This document shows, piece after piece, positions 9,790 to 21,365 of a DNA stretch of 64,000 nucleotides. This DNA is from Hetaerina americana (Eukaryota; Arthropoda; Insecta; Odonata; Calopterygidae). The stretch's first letter is position 1. The number at the start of each line of letters is the position of its first letter. Where the stretch lies: assembly GCA_022747635.1 (NCBI GenBank), contig JAKTNV010000023.1, forward strand, positions 1,801,501-1,865,500. Direction: 5' to 3'. The position numbers were made by a program, and so were the translations under genes. Below the pieces are notes generated by a model, which saw only the letters and a program-made list of their open reading frames with translations, did not search any database and was not told the origin of the DNA.

Positions 9790-11437
9790 GGAAATACAGG
9801 GTAAACGTCCCACTGTTCACTCTTTGAAGACGGAAAATGGAGAAATCATTACAGTTAGCGTGAAGAAGGCAAATATTTTAAACCATTTTTTCCAGAGCGT
9901 CTACAACAAAAACACAAACGCACCAAACGATCCTCCACACCCACCCGGGGAACACATGAGCGATCTTACACTGACCAAGCAGGGAATAGTACATCTGCTC
10001 CGTAGTATCAAAGCACACAAGGCACCTGGTCCGGAAGAAATACCTGATAGAATATTAAAGGAATTAGCTGACGACATTGCCCCATTTTTACATATTGTTT
10101 TTCTAAAATCGATTGAAGAAGGCTCAGGGCATCGCGACTGGAAGCTAGCCCATAAAACTCCCATCTATAAAGGCGGCGATATGGATAAACCAACCAAATA
10201 CCGACCCATTTCTTTAACATCGATGTCTTGTAAAATATTGGAACACATTATTGTCTTTAACAATATGAGATTTCTTGATAGTAGGAAAATACTAATCCAC
10301 AACCAGCACGGATTTAGGAAAATCAGATCTTGCGAAACACAACTTGGTCTCTTCATTCACGATATACTTAGATCGGGAGAAAACAACACACAAGTCGATG
10401 CAGTATTCCTGGATTTCAAAAAAGCCTTCGACAAAGTCCCACACAATAAATTGTTACATAAACTTAAATACTATGGGATCAACGAGACAATAATTAATTG
10501 GATTAGAGACTTCTTGTCAAACCGCAAACAAATAGTAATCATAGATGGGTTGTGCTCAACGGAGAGAGATGTTACTTCGGGCGTCCCCCAGGGAAGTGTA
10601 ATAGGGCCTCTTCTGTTCTTAATATACATTAATGACTTAAGCACACACGTTGGTAGCAATCTGAGGTTATTTGCTGACGACACGGTGGTGTTCAGGGAGA
10701 TAAGGAGCCTACTAGATCGCGAGCTACTCTCTAGAGACGTACACAATACCTCGGAACGGTGCAATAAATGGGGATTAACACTTAATATAGATAAATGCGC
10801 AGTTTTGAAATTTTGGAACAAAGGAAGCGAGGAACAGGATATAAACTACAAAACAGAGGGTTCAGTATTGACTACGGCAAATCAAGATAAATATTTGGGG
10901 GTTATTCTAACACCACGCCTTTCATTGGGAGCACATATCAGGACAATATGCGGATCAGCTTTAAAGAAACTTGGCTTGATAAAACGGGTGGTGGGGAAAT
11001 GTAATGAAAAAGTTAAAGAGAGGTGTTATTTTGCTCTAGTTAGACCTCATTTGGAATATGCCGCAAGTATTTGGGATCCGTGGGAGAAAATTTGGCAAAA
11101 AGAATTAGATAAAGTCCAGAGAAAATCCGCTAGATTTGTTAAAAATTGTTATGATAAGAACACAAGTGTGTCAAATCTCTTAGGGGATTTAGGCTGGGAA
11201 CAACTTGAAGTGCGGAGAGAACAAGCGAGGCTTAGACTTTTAGAAAGGTTCAGAACAAACGAGTTTAACTATGACACTGAAGGAATTATAATGGCCCCAC
11301 ACTACTTAGGTAGATCAGACCACAAAGATAAACTAAGGGAGATAGACTCCAGGACAGATAGGTACAAATACTCATTCTTTCCCCGAACAATCAGAAATCA
11401 TAATAGTAAGAAACCGAAGTCACTTTATAAATATTAA
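9765..11437 (+). pseudogene. LINE-A ORF2 reverse transcriptase and C-terminus
   Basis: Uninterrupted frame of about 555 codons. Blocks in order: SFWSYVREIQGKRPTVHSLK, HKAPGPEEIPDRILKELA, TPIYKGGDMDKPTKYRPIS, NQHGFRKIRSCETQLG, VFLDFKKAFDKVPHNK (catalytic Asp), TSGVPQGSVIGPLLFLIYI, RLFADDTVVF (catalytic Asp pair), KWGLTLNIDKCAVL, and the CR1-type C-terminal LVRPHLEYAASIWDP and VQRKSARFVKNCYD. It stops at 11435-11437. The polymerase residues are all intact; only the upstream 2-bp deletion separates it from the endonuclease. Confidence 0.92.
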
Positions 11438-11737
11438 AAACGTTGAATTTACAAGTCGGAACAAAATTAAACACTATAGAGATGTTAGGTATACTTTCAG
11501 GTGCATGCGTATGTTAGTTGGTAGTTTGAGTGTTTGCATGTGTGTGGGGTGTAAGTGTTCATGCATGAATGTATGCCATGTTTTTATTTTGTGGATGTAT
11601 GATTTTGTGGTTATTGCATGCGGTTTTTTTTTTCTTTTCTAAATTTCGGGTGGTATCCTAACACCCCCCATTGCGCGACACACGCCACACGCCCTTGCGG
11701 CGGCCTGCGGGGTATTAAGTAGATGTAGATGTAGAAG
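11438..11737 (+). other. LINE-A 3' UTR with terminal stem-loop and hexamer tail
   Basis: About 230 bp of TG-rich sequence, then the terminal part shared with LINE-B: CCGCC-type and GGCGG-type arms, then a GCGGGGTATTAAGTAGATG end and repeated GATGTA. In CR1/L2-type LINEs a 3' hairpin and short tandem repeat at the end are used by the reverse transcriptase to recognise its own RNA. The same role here is inferred. Confidence 0.8.
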
Positions 11738-12477
11738 TCAGAAAGCAATTTTGTTTTTCTTTTATTTAGTTTCGCTCCGAAATAAATTCACTTCGGTAAA
11801 CGACTCCCAGGATTCGAAGGAGATTGAAGTGGTTTATTGTAATTAATTTCTCTTCCGGCCATGTAACTGGGGATAAAAAACTTCGTTCCAAGTACCGTAT
11901 TAACTTAAGGGTTAACTCAGTGCACTCATGTAAATAAGATGTAAACTACAAGTTCAGAATTGTCACATAGCATAAATTTGAAGCCTCTTGGGCACCAAAT
12001 TTGGCAGTCCGAGGGATGTGACTACAGCAGGTTGAGCTATATAATGTGGAAAGAGAAAATAAATTTCATTCATTAGGATTTTTTATGGATTACTTTATCT
12101 TTCGTTTTCCAGCACATTTTTCCCAAAACCTTATCTCGGGGTGGCGACTAATTACAAAAATAATATCTAAAAATTGTTATAAGCAAGGTAATATTCTTTT
12201 CATTTTAAGAGGAAGAGGCAAATATTTTGTTTTAAGTAAATGGCCATCCGTACTTATATTAGAAGAATTTTTAGTGTGCTGCAAATTGACGTCGCCTTTC
12301 CTCTTTGCCTTGAAATTGTGACTTAGCTTCCGGAAGGTACTTCAATAAGAGAAGAAAATTCCCGCTACGATATTAAAATTTGGTTGACTTTTATTTGGTG
12401 TCTAGCACGCAGCGCGATTACTTAATGAAGGGTTCCCAAACTCAAAAAATATTTTATTCCCCCGTAGGAAGCAGTAG
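11738..12477. other. No recognisable feature
   Basis: AT-rich sequence without a supported gene. A 91-codon open frame at 12046-12321 has no recognisable motif and I do not call it a gene. Confidence 0.5.
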
Positions 12478-12535
12478 GACAGATAGGTACAAATACTCAT
12501 CATAAATCATAATAGTAAGAAACCGAAGTCACTTT
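12478..12535 (+). mobile_element. LINE-A ORF2 C-terminal scrap
   Basis: Matches the last coding bases of LINE-A (…'gacagataggtacaaatact' then 'agtaagaaaccgaagtcac') with a small internal deletion, fused directly to a LINE-B fragment. Confidence 0.75.
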
Positions 12536-13417
12536 AAGGGAAATTGAGAAGGTTCAACGCCGGGCAGCCCGTTTTGTAAAAAATTCCTACGATAAAACGC
12601 AAAGCGTCACCGAAATGCTCATGGATTTGGGGTGGGAATCATTGGCTGAGAGACGATTCAATGCAAGATTGAAATTATGAAATTAATTTAGTTCCGCATG
12701 TTTCAGCACCGAGGTCTCGCAAATTATTCGTACTCTTACATACATTGGTCGCTCGGATCATGCATATAAAATTCGGGAAATAGATGCCAGAACTAGCCGA
12801 CTCAAGGACTCCTTCTTCCCACGGACAATACGGGATAGCAACAGCAGGGTTATAGATAGCAATAATTCCACTTGCCACCCTCAGCGTCTAAAAAATAATT
12901 AGTTGTATTTAAATGCATGCTCTTCCACTAACCTTATGTGTTTTGCTATAATAACCTATTCTTTCCGAATGACCTCATTCATGTTCTGTTCATCTGTTTT
13001 TAAGTTTCCCTTTCAATCCCTCGTCCCTCTCCGCGGGGGGAAATTCCTGCTACCTGCAACGTTGGGTCGCATTCCCTGCCTTTTATAGACTCTTTGGGGA
13101 TAGAGTGTTTCGTGGTGCATTTTCATGTGGTAGTGATGTTTCAATTTCTTGGTTGTTGTGTCCTGGCTTCCGTGTTGTAGGATGGCTTTCGTGCTGCATC
13201 ATGGGGTGCAGTTTTTTAGTTGTTTTGCGGTATATGTGTTTGCATGAGTATTGGATGAAGGGATTTTTGCATGAGTGTGTGCGCTGCTGTGGGTGTAATT
13301 TTCCGTGTTGTTTTTTTTGCATGTGGTATTTTTCTTTTTTACGGTTGGTGACCTAACACCCCCCGCCACACGCCCTTGCGGCGGCTTGCGGGGTATTATG
13401 TAGATGTAGATGTAGAT
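12536..13417 (+). mobile_element. LINE-B 3' fragment
   Basis: Plus-strand LINE-B from the ORF2 C-terminus (REIEKVQRRAARFVKNSYD, EMLMDLGWESLAERRF), with a small frame break near 12675, through the stop at about 12900. It then runs through the complete 3' UTR to the hairpin and TAGATG tail at about 13417. Confidence 0.85.
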
Positions 13418-13737
13418 GTATGTATGCCACCAAGCAATCATAAGGAGAAAGAGGACGATAGGATATACGATCACATAGAGGGCGTGTGTTCCTGCGGGGA
13501 AACATTTGATAGTGACGGGGGATTGGAAGGCGACCGCAGGCGAAAGAAGATAAGGTGATGAGGTAAGAGACTATGGTTTAGGCACGAGTAATGACCGCGG
13601 GGAGAAAGCGGTTGAGTTCAGTAGGAGACCGGGGATAGTCATCAACAGCACTTGGTTTCGACACCACAAAAGGAGCAGGTGTACATATAAAAAGCCAGCT
13701 GACCCAGAAAGGTATCAATTAGGTTATATTCTCGTTA
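13418..13737 (+). pseudogene. RTE endonuclease fragment, first piece
   Basis: A diverged copy of the RTE endonuclease, corresponding to MPPSNHKEE..., the VTGDWKATAG-like GDWN region, GTSNDRGEKAVE, and TWFRHHKR, with several frame breaks. It is split by a LINE-B tail at 13738-13887 and continues at 13888. Confidence 0.75.
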
Positions 13738-13892
13738 CATCTACATCTACATAATACCCCGCAAGCCGCCGCAAGGGCGTGTGGCGGGGGGTGTTAGGTC
13801 ACCAACCGTAAAAAGGAAAAATACCACATGCAAAAAAAAACAACACGGAAAATTACACCCACAGCAGCGCACATACTCATGCAAAAACGTTA
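13733..13892. repeat. 5-bp target-site duplication (CGTTA) around a LINE-B tail
   Basis: CGTTA occurs at 13733-13737 and again at 13888-13892. The RTE sequence reads continuously across the site (…tatattctCGTTAgacacagg…) if the intervening 150 bp and one copy of CGTTA are removed. Confidence 0.85.
13738..13887 (-). mobile_element. LINE-B 150-bp tail insertion
   Basis: Only the last 150 bp of LINE-B, hairpin and TAGATG tail included, inserted on the minus strand into the RTE endonuclease fragment. Confidence 0.88.
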
Positions 13893-13955
13893 GACACAGG
13901 TTGAGGAACAGTGTGATAAATTCGCACAGCTTCCCGGGAGCGGATGCGGACCTTG
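13888..13955 (+). pseudogene. RTE endonuclease fragment, second piece
   Basis: Continues the interrupted endonuclease: RHRLRNSVINSHSFPGADAD, the block just before the SDH catalytic motif, then ends abruptly at about 13955. Confidence 0.75.
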
Positions 13956-13957
13956 TC

Positions 13958-14062
13958 ATACTTGAAGAAGGCCTCGGAGAAGGCCGAAAGGCCGAAAGCT
14001 CGAACAATTTACCGTGTGTTTTTTTAAATGTTGCTATTATATTTGTGTTCTATTGTGCCGTC
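13958..14062 (+). mobile_element. Penelope-like element terminus (candidate)
   Basis: The sequence 'cttgaagaaggcctc', 'ggccgaaagctcgaacaat' and 'ttaccgtgtg' followed by a T-rich stretch is shared with 52533-52638. The GAAGA...GGCC...GGCCGAAA layout resembles a degraded hammerhead core found in PLE terminal repeats. This copy has an extra 'gaaaggcc'. Assignment to PLE is inferred from the motif only. Confidence 0.45.
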
Positions 14063-14439
14063 CCATATAATCACGCGCGTTAGCAGCAAACTTAGTTTTA
14101 AACAAGTATTTATTTTACCCCAATACAGTTGTTTTCTGGTATATTGAATAGCTTCCGAACGATGAACTACAGGGCAGAAAACAAAATACCTGACTCACGA
14201 AATGTCATTTCACCTCTAACTTTAGTCGTGACTGCTGTTTCTTTAAATTTCCCAATGAAAATCTCGGCGAATCGAGTTACAGCAATCTCCTACATTTTAG
14301 ACCTGGATTCCAAGTACGCTATTTGTTCACCTAGCTCACAGTTGTCACACGAAATCAAAAAAGTGCATTACGCCATTGTATCCATTTCAAACCGATCAGT
14401 TTACCAATCAATTCAAATGAATTATGTTCTGCAATTCTG

Positions 14440-14592
14440 AAGGGATTTTTTCATGAGTGTGTGCGCTGCTGTGGGTGTAATTTTCCGTGTTGTTTTTTTG
14501 CATGTGGTATTTTTCCTTTTTACGGTTGGTGACCTAACACCCCCCGCCACACGCCCCTCGGCGGCTTGCGGGGTATTATGTAGATGTAGAAT
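14440..14592 (+). mobile_element. LINE-B 150-bp tail
   Basis: Last part of the LINE-B 3' UTR plus hairpin and one TAGATG repeat. A few bases of the hairpin (cccTCGGCGG) are deleted compared with other copies. Confidence 0.8.
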
Positions 14593-17500
14593 TGTCGTTT
14601 TATCTCCTCCTATTTGCTTTCAATATTTTAAATAGAATTTTCCACAGGCTATGTCCTCCACCCTCTGTGGATCCGATAGTGCTTCTTTCAGTTTAATCCT
14701 AATTTTAGCATTGATCAAAATATTGTAAACACAGCTATTCCATATTATAACTCATTTTAATGGGCTCCAAACCTAATTCTCTAATAAATATATCCATGTC
14801 CCTCAGCCTCAACCGTTCTCGACGAACAGTTTCGGTTTTACGTACGGAAAAAAGGCTTTGAAGTTAGCAAAAAAACACTAGTCCTTGTATTTATTCTCTC
14901 ACAAAAACAACTCGGCTTCGTGGAGCAACAACAGTATATTGCCTTAGGATGTCATGCTCCAGTCCAGCATGAATTTTTAAGGGAAGCGGAAATGTTGTTT
15001 CTAAAATTTGTTTGTGCGAATAATGTTCCTTTTACAGGTGGTAATGGCTTAATTTTTAATTTCTTTCGACTTGAAAAAAAAGTGGCTCACGGCCCTATTA
15101 CGCAGAAAATATTTAGTACCTAAGCTTCAGTGCTCTGAATAAAATCGGAACACTTGGCAGAACATCGCCCTTGAGGCAGTAAAGGGCGAAAACTATTGAC
15201 AATTCAGCGATTGAAATATAACAACAAATGGCCGCTACTATGCTCAACAGGTTATTTTCATCGTCTCCATAATCAGCTAAGGAAATGGCTGCAAGAGAAT
15301 CAACCTACCAGAAGAAGGCTACAATTTGAAAAGAGAGATGAGAAAGGTAAGGTCATCTGAAACCACGGCCATCCATGTCTACGCATAGCCTGGGTCAGTA
15401 GCAACTTAACGCGGCGCTGTTGGGCTACTGTTCAGTAGACCCCGAAATAATTTAGAATCGACGAAACTAAATGTACGGTTTCCTTTTAGGAAAACTTTGT
15501 GCTCCTAATACTGGAAAGTTTTTATTTTAATTATATACTATTTACATTTTCAAGACGATTTCTTAGGTTATTCGTAATATTCCCTTTAATCGGGAATAAC
15601 CCATGTAAATAAGTGGCCTTAAGTACCTTGACGGATCCCGTCCACTTCATAGGAAAGATGTGTCAGTAGGGAGCATTAATACTATTTCGATATACTGTAT
15701 TTTGTTCATCTTCACCAATCGTACTTGAGCTATCCAATGCATGCTTCCCTGTAAAATTTTTAGCACAACGCTTAACACTAAACTTGAAAATTTTCTATCG
15801 TTTCGCGCTTAAAAAATGACCGCTTTGAGGTGCTCTGACATGACAACTCAATAGCAACGTTCGTGCATGCTTACGATTTCCGAGGGAAAAGTGGTTATTC
15901 AGTTTCAGAGCCATCAAATTTGAATGCGCATGCGGTAAATCGAGGAGTTACAAGTATTGCATTATTCCGACGTGCAAAAAAACATCGATAAGATTCCCGA
16001 GTAAAGATTTGCTTTCCCAATATTCCGATCAGCCCAAAACGGAGAGAAACTTGGATGAAAGTGCGGAAAAATAAACCACGCGAGCGCGTGCCGCAGACGA
16101 GAACATTATTTCAATATAAGGACAGTCAGTTTTATTCTCCGATTACATTTATTTTAATCAAATATTACACCATGATATGCTCCAAAAATATTCATTTATT
16201 AAACTAATAAATGCATGTCTACGCTATTATACCTTCAAAATATTTACAGATATCCTCTAATAGCTGGCGCTCTTAGAAAACTTTAAGAAGCCATTAATTT
16301 TAAAGGAAGCAAGTGAAATTATCGGAAATTTTCAACTATCTTATTTCTTTCATGGAGTTTGGGGCTTTTATTTTTTCGCAAATGAAAAAATGTACCGCAA
16401 ACCAAAATTTTTTATGCTGAGTTTAAGTTTAATTCAACTTGGGGAATATCACATTTTCCCAAAAATTTGTAGAGAAATAAATTTACCTATTATCCAGAGG
16501 TTAATCATAAAAAAACTTCATTAATCTTCACTACCATAGCTTCCTTCAATTTTTCTCCTCGTATATCTGGAGTTGAATTTGTACCATGTACCTGGGTATC
16601 ACACGCTCCGATTCTAGAATATAGTTCTTATCAATTCCGTGACTTCTACGACAATTCACTTTTATCGCCAAGTCATTGCAAATGACAACTAGGGAGGCAG
16701 AAAGGAATGGCTCATTTCATTACAGTACAATGCCAACTCTATTCAAATTAATGCTTCATTTTTCCACTTCTTTTATGACTTATAGTTCAGGGTTTACCGA
16801 GCATCAGCTTTAATGTGGGCCCCAGGATGCTGGTTTTGTGAGTAAAGCTCAGGATTCCAGATGGGGGAATAGGGTAGCAGTGTGGATAGAGTATGGAGAG
16901 GCTTTCGCCTGCATTTGGAATCGAAGAGGATATTTATTTTCCCGTTGACCACTCAGAGTGAGTGTACTTGATTGCATTAAATATCATCATCGGAGAAAAC
17001 TTGGTTTCCAAAGCGCCAATATATCCCTTCCTCTCTTCTCGTCGGCGAAGCCCTGTTCAGAGCGCTCGTGACCTCTCGCGGACACTCTTTCGAAACAATA
17101 CCACGACGAAATGTGAAGATGCGGGCGCTTCAAAATTCCGATAGACGTCACAGTCTTAAAAAAAACTTCCCCGAGAATGTTTGCGGTAATACATCAATAA
17201 AAGTCTAGCAGTCAACAGTACCATACATGTTTGAATTATTTATGTGCCCATTGCGCAGCTTCCGCCACACGGAAGATTTTACGTGGTCAGTAGCTATCAT
17301 CTTCTTTCATACAGCTAAATTAGGAATGTCTGTAATAAAATAAATCAAAATTGCGGAAACCTTAAGATTGAGGTAGGTTTTGAATAGAATGCAAATTTTC
17401 TATTTCGACTAGACCTTCGCTGATTTCTATGGTATTACTGGGTTATGATGTCAGCCAATTAGCAGATGTTTTTAATTCTCGCCGCAGTTAGAAATTTTAT

Positions 17501-19379
17501 CTAAAATGTATTAGACTAAAGTGAAGTAAACGCATCAAAACCAGAAACTCATTTTTGTGGAATATATGTATAGAATATCGTTGGATATTGGAAAATTAGC
17601 ATTTGAGTCGTGTTCTCCATTGCAACACAGCCTTTGGACACCCCCGAACGATTTTAATGAAGATTGGGCCGCAGAAGATGAGTCAATCATCGTGAGACTA
17701 AGATATAAGTATGTGTGACGACGTAGTCATTACGCTTGAAAGAAACAGCCGAAGAAAGGTTTAAGTCTGAAGCGAATTCTTATTTTTTTAACTACCATAT
17801 TTGAGTTATACATTTGAGAGAAAATATTCTAAAGCTTCAATTCTTTAAAATGCAGTTCACAATATTTAAGAAAATACTTAGATTACTGCGTTAGGGATAC
17901 GATTCATGTAATTTCCGGAATTTATAAAATGAGAGCCAAAGTTGACGTTTCCACGAGTGTTTAGTGCTTTCATTGGAAGAATTTTCAAAATTACCATGAT
18001 ACACCGTTTTTACATTAGCAATGAGATGTGGTCATCAAGTCATTTCTTGATGTGCTCATAGTCCATTTTCTTGTTTCTGCTAGCTTGTTTCGTGAATAGC
18101 ATGCACAATTCGAAATTCTCAAATTACGGCGTAATCTCCCATGTTACAAGTGTTACTCGCTCGTTGGAGTCTTCCTTTAACACAATTGCAGAAAAACTGC
18201 TACAACCAGTAACTCTAGGTCCAAATTTCTCTTATGAATCGATGACGTCTAACTTTTCTATATTTGGCTCAATAGTAGTCGTCAATACAAATGTTACACG
18301 TGTAATAGACTAAAATGTTTTGTCTTCAACTATAAATAGTGGGATTTTTATTTATTTATTTATTTAGTAAAAATTGTGCACATACAGCAGAATTGCCAAT
18401 TTATAGTGACACGTATAAAAGCAACATATAAGGACACAAACATACAAACATCAACAAGACTATAATTAGCAGTTATTAGAGATAAATTTTCATAGAAATA
18501 ACAAAAACAGTGAAAGAAAGGAACAAAACCGGGATGTGGGAGTGAAATTCCTAAACGACGTGAATAAATATTGTATCAATCAAGCTTACTCGAGCTCAAT
18601 TATCTAAACCCTTAGATAATTGCGTAAGACATTGTAAATAATTAAAAAACAAAGGTTTATCAATTAATGGGAGATCCCCGATCCACTGACTATTTCTCTA
18701 GCGTGCCACCCACCTTTAAAAAACTTAAAATTAGATTTAATCCTTAGAGGCCACACCAGCTCGCGCATTTTTTTGCTTGGGGATTATTGCTACATAGAAT
18801 CTCTAGAGCAGTGCCTGCTGTGAACATAGCACACAGATGCATTGACAGTTGAACACCTCAAACTTACAAAAGAGAAATCAGGCGAGGAAAGTCTGAGCAG
18901 TAGCATGAAGAAAACTTAGGTTCATCGAATGAAAAGTGGGGAAGTGTACGAATGAAAAATTTAAGGAGAATTAATTTCGTCTTGGTTAGAAGTCACTTTG
19001 GCTACCTACGCATCGAGGGATTGGGGATTCTGCATGAGAATTCAACACGTAATTTAACAGGATTCTTACATAAATAGAAAAATTCAGTGTTTCGTAAAAT
19101 ATTCCTAATTTACAAACAGATAGCGTCACGGTGTTATTGGGTGACCTTGTTTAGGAGAGATTTAAATGAGAACATTGCAGGCTTTGAGTAGCTTGAGGCG
19201 TGATGTGGTGGAAGTAATTTCTCTCTCCGGCCCTCAACCTGAGCGGACCTGCCTACTAAGCGCTCCTGGTAACCGGTTTGACCCACCAGAGACTACCTGC
19301 CTGCCAGCTTGATTCTTGGTGCTTTTGGTTTTAGTGAAATGTAGTGTGGTGTCAACGTATACGTTGCTTCGTTTATATA
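14593..19379. other. Unannotated AT-rich intergenic sequence
   Basis: No supported gene or repeat family. Open frames of 60-80 codons occur (for example 14920-15123, 18071-18313) but carry no recognisable motif and look like chance. Short (ATTT)n at about 18346-18364. Confidence 0.5.
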
Positions 19380-20026
19380 GTATAGTATTTGGGATCCGTG
19401 GGAGAAAATTTGGCAAAAAGAATTAGATAAAGTCCAGAGAAAATCCGCTAGATTCGTTAAAAATTGTTATGATAAGAACACAAGTGTGACAGGTCTCTTA
19501 TGGGATTTAGGCTGGGAACCACTTGAAGTGCGGAGAGAACAAGCGAGGCTTAGACTTTTAGAAACGTTCAGAACAGACGAGTTTAACTATGACACTGAAG
19601 GAATTATAATGGCCCCACACTACTTAGGTAGATCAGACCACAAAGATAAACTAAGGGAGATAGATTCCAGGACAGATAGGTACAAATACTCATTCTTTCC
19701 CCGAACAATCAGAAATCATAATAGTAAGAAACCGAAGTCACTTTAGAAATATTGAAAACATTGAATTTACTAGTCGGAGCAAAGTTAAACACTGCAAAGC
19801 TGTTAGGTATACTTTCAGGTGCATGTGTATGTAAGATGTAGATTGAGTGTTTGCATGTGTGTGGGGTATAAGTGTTCATGCATGAATGTATGCCATGTTT
19901 TTTTTTGTGGATATATGATTTTGTGGTTATTGCATGCGGTTTTTTTTCTTTTTCTTTTCTAAATTACGGGTGGTGTCCTAACACCCCTTGCGGCGGCTTG
20001 CGGGGTATTAAGTAGATGTAGATGTA
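19380..20026 (+). mobile_element. LINE-A 3' fragment
   Basis: Starts at codons for SIWDPWEKIWQ, carries the remaining C-terminus in an open frame to the stop at about 19744, then the 3' UTR and terminal TAGATG tail. The GC-rich hairpin is shortened ('acaccccttgcggcgg'). Confidence 0.88.
19386..19746 (+). pseudogene. LINE-A ORF2 C-terminal fragment
   Basis: An open frame of about 120 codons reads WDPWEKIWQKELDKVQRKSA, then TGLLWDLGWEPLEVRREQARL, and ends IRNHNSKKPKSL plus stop. It is a 5'-truncated LINE relic without endonuclease or polymerase. Confidence 0.85.
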
Positions 20027-20037
20027 GAATTCGAACG

Positions 20038-20190
20038 TAATGGATAACTGATCGAAGTACTTTTGCATTTTATATTTTTTTATTTTACGACCGGGTTTCG
20101 ATGTATTATGATGATGTAAAAAATGGAAACCCGGTCGTAAAATAAACAAAAATTATCTTGTGGAAAAGTACTTCGATCAGTTATACATTA
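20038..20190. repeat. Foldback (imperfect inverted repeat), PLE-terminus-like
   Basis: Outer arms 20038-20064 and 20164-20190 are inverted copies (CTGATCGAAGTACTTTT and complement) with 1 mismatch. Inner arms 20081-20098 and 20127-20144 are perfect. The two are offset by 3 bases, and a 28-nt loop holds 'atgatgatg'. The order TGATGA...GAAACCCGGTCGT on the plus strand resembles the motif in the PLE palindrome at 29121-29157. Confidence 0.7.
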
Positions 20191-20244
20191 TTGCAGGCTT
20201 TGATTAAACTTTTCGAAAAGTACATATAAGTCACTCGAGTTTAA

Positions 20245-20655
20245 TTTAACGTTCAAGCTCAACTGGAAAAACTGGAAATGGCACAAAGAAAAGCTGCCCG
20301 ATATGTACTGGGGAAGCATAGGAGGATGGAGAGTGTGTCTGACATGCTAGAAACGCTGGGCTGGGAACCTCTACAAACTAGAAGGAAAGTAAGCAGACTT
20401 TGTGGAATGTTCCGCATTCTGAAGGGGGAGAAAGCTTGGGCAGATCTTAGGAAAGAGGCGGGGAACCCAAATTTTATGGGGAGAAATGACCACAAATTTA
20501 AGGTAAAATGCCGGGCACAGAGACAAATAAGAAAAATTTTCTTTTCTAAATAAAACAATTTTTGATTGGAACACCTTACCTGCAAAAATATGCGAGCCCT
20601 TTCCACACAGAGTGTATACTTTTAAGAAAAGATGTAAGGAATATATGTAATAACT
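20245..20655 (+). pseudogene. C-terminal fragment of a third LINE family
   Basis: The frame at 20278-20553 reads KAARYVLGKHRRMESVSDML, ETLGWEPLQTRRKVSRLCGM, then after a frameshift near 20550 IFDWNTLPAKICEPFPHRVY and TFKKRCKEYM. This is the standard C-terminal end of jockey/CR1-superfamily ORF2 proteins (RRAARYV...W.PL..RR...F..R....WN.LP), clearly different from LINE-A and LINE-B. No polymerase is present. Confidence 0.8.
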
Positions 20656-21365
20656 TGATTGATGTGTGGTGTACTGTATTATATATAATAGCTGAATTTT
20701 TTTTAAATTTATCTTTCTCTTCTTGCTGATTGATGGATGTAAATGAGATGGGGATTTGCTTGTTTTGTTAAAGAGATTTGTGTTTTAAAGTTTCCTTTAA
20801 GTGTACTTTTGTTTTACTGACTGATTTTATCTATTACCTTTTGCGATTACTTGGGACTTGTGTGCCACCTGGCACTCTCTATCAGCACATGTGTGTTTTA
20901 ATAATAATAATAACTCGGATTCAGTTTAGTCTTCAGTCTAACTGCAACCAAACAATTCAAGCATAGGCCAAGCCTCCCTCCGAAATCTTTCACTCGACGC
21001 TTCTTCATCCTACTTAGTTTCGCCGCACACCTTCTTTCTGCTTCTACCATCATCCACTCTCTGCACGCCATCAATCTATCTTCGTCTCTCTAGTTTAGTG
21101 GCTGCGATCAAGCCCGGAGCCTCATCAATCACTCGATCACAAATTCGCATTCGTCCGGGTTCTCCACCAATTCTCCTCGCACACTTCCACGCGGATTTTA
21201 CAAAAAGGGTTCTTCTCCCGTGAATTCAACAGATTTGCATCCACTGCAGTTTGTCAGCAAACCCCACACCCATCACAATCACTAGCATCCGTTTTTGAGC
21301 CACGCACCACCTAAGGCAGACTACGCTTCAACGTTCGCTCCTCGGTCAACTCCTTTCCCTCTACT

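Larger units (their letters stand above)
8600..11737 (+). mobile_element. LINE-A (CR1-like), 5'-truncated, ORF2 plus 3' UTR
   Basis: Contains nearly all of ORF2 (endonuclease, reverse transcriptase, C-terminus), a 3' UTR of about 300 bp rich in TG and T runs, then the conserved GC-rich hairpin and (TAGATG)n tail ending at about 11737. ORF1 and the 5' UTR are absent. Compared with another copy at 38231-39229, the ORF has a 2-bp deletion. Confidence 0.9.
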
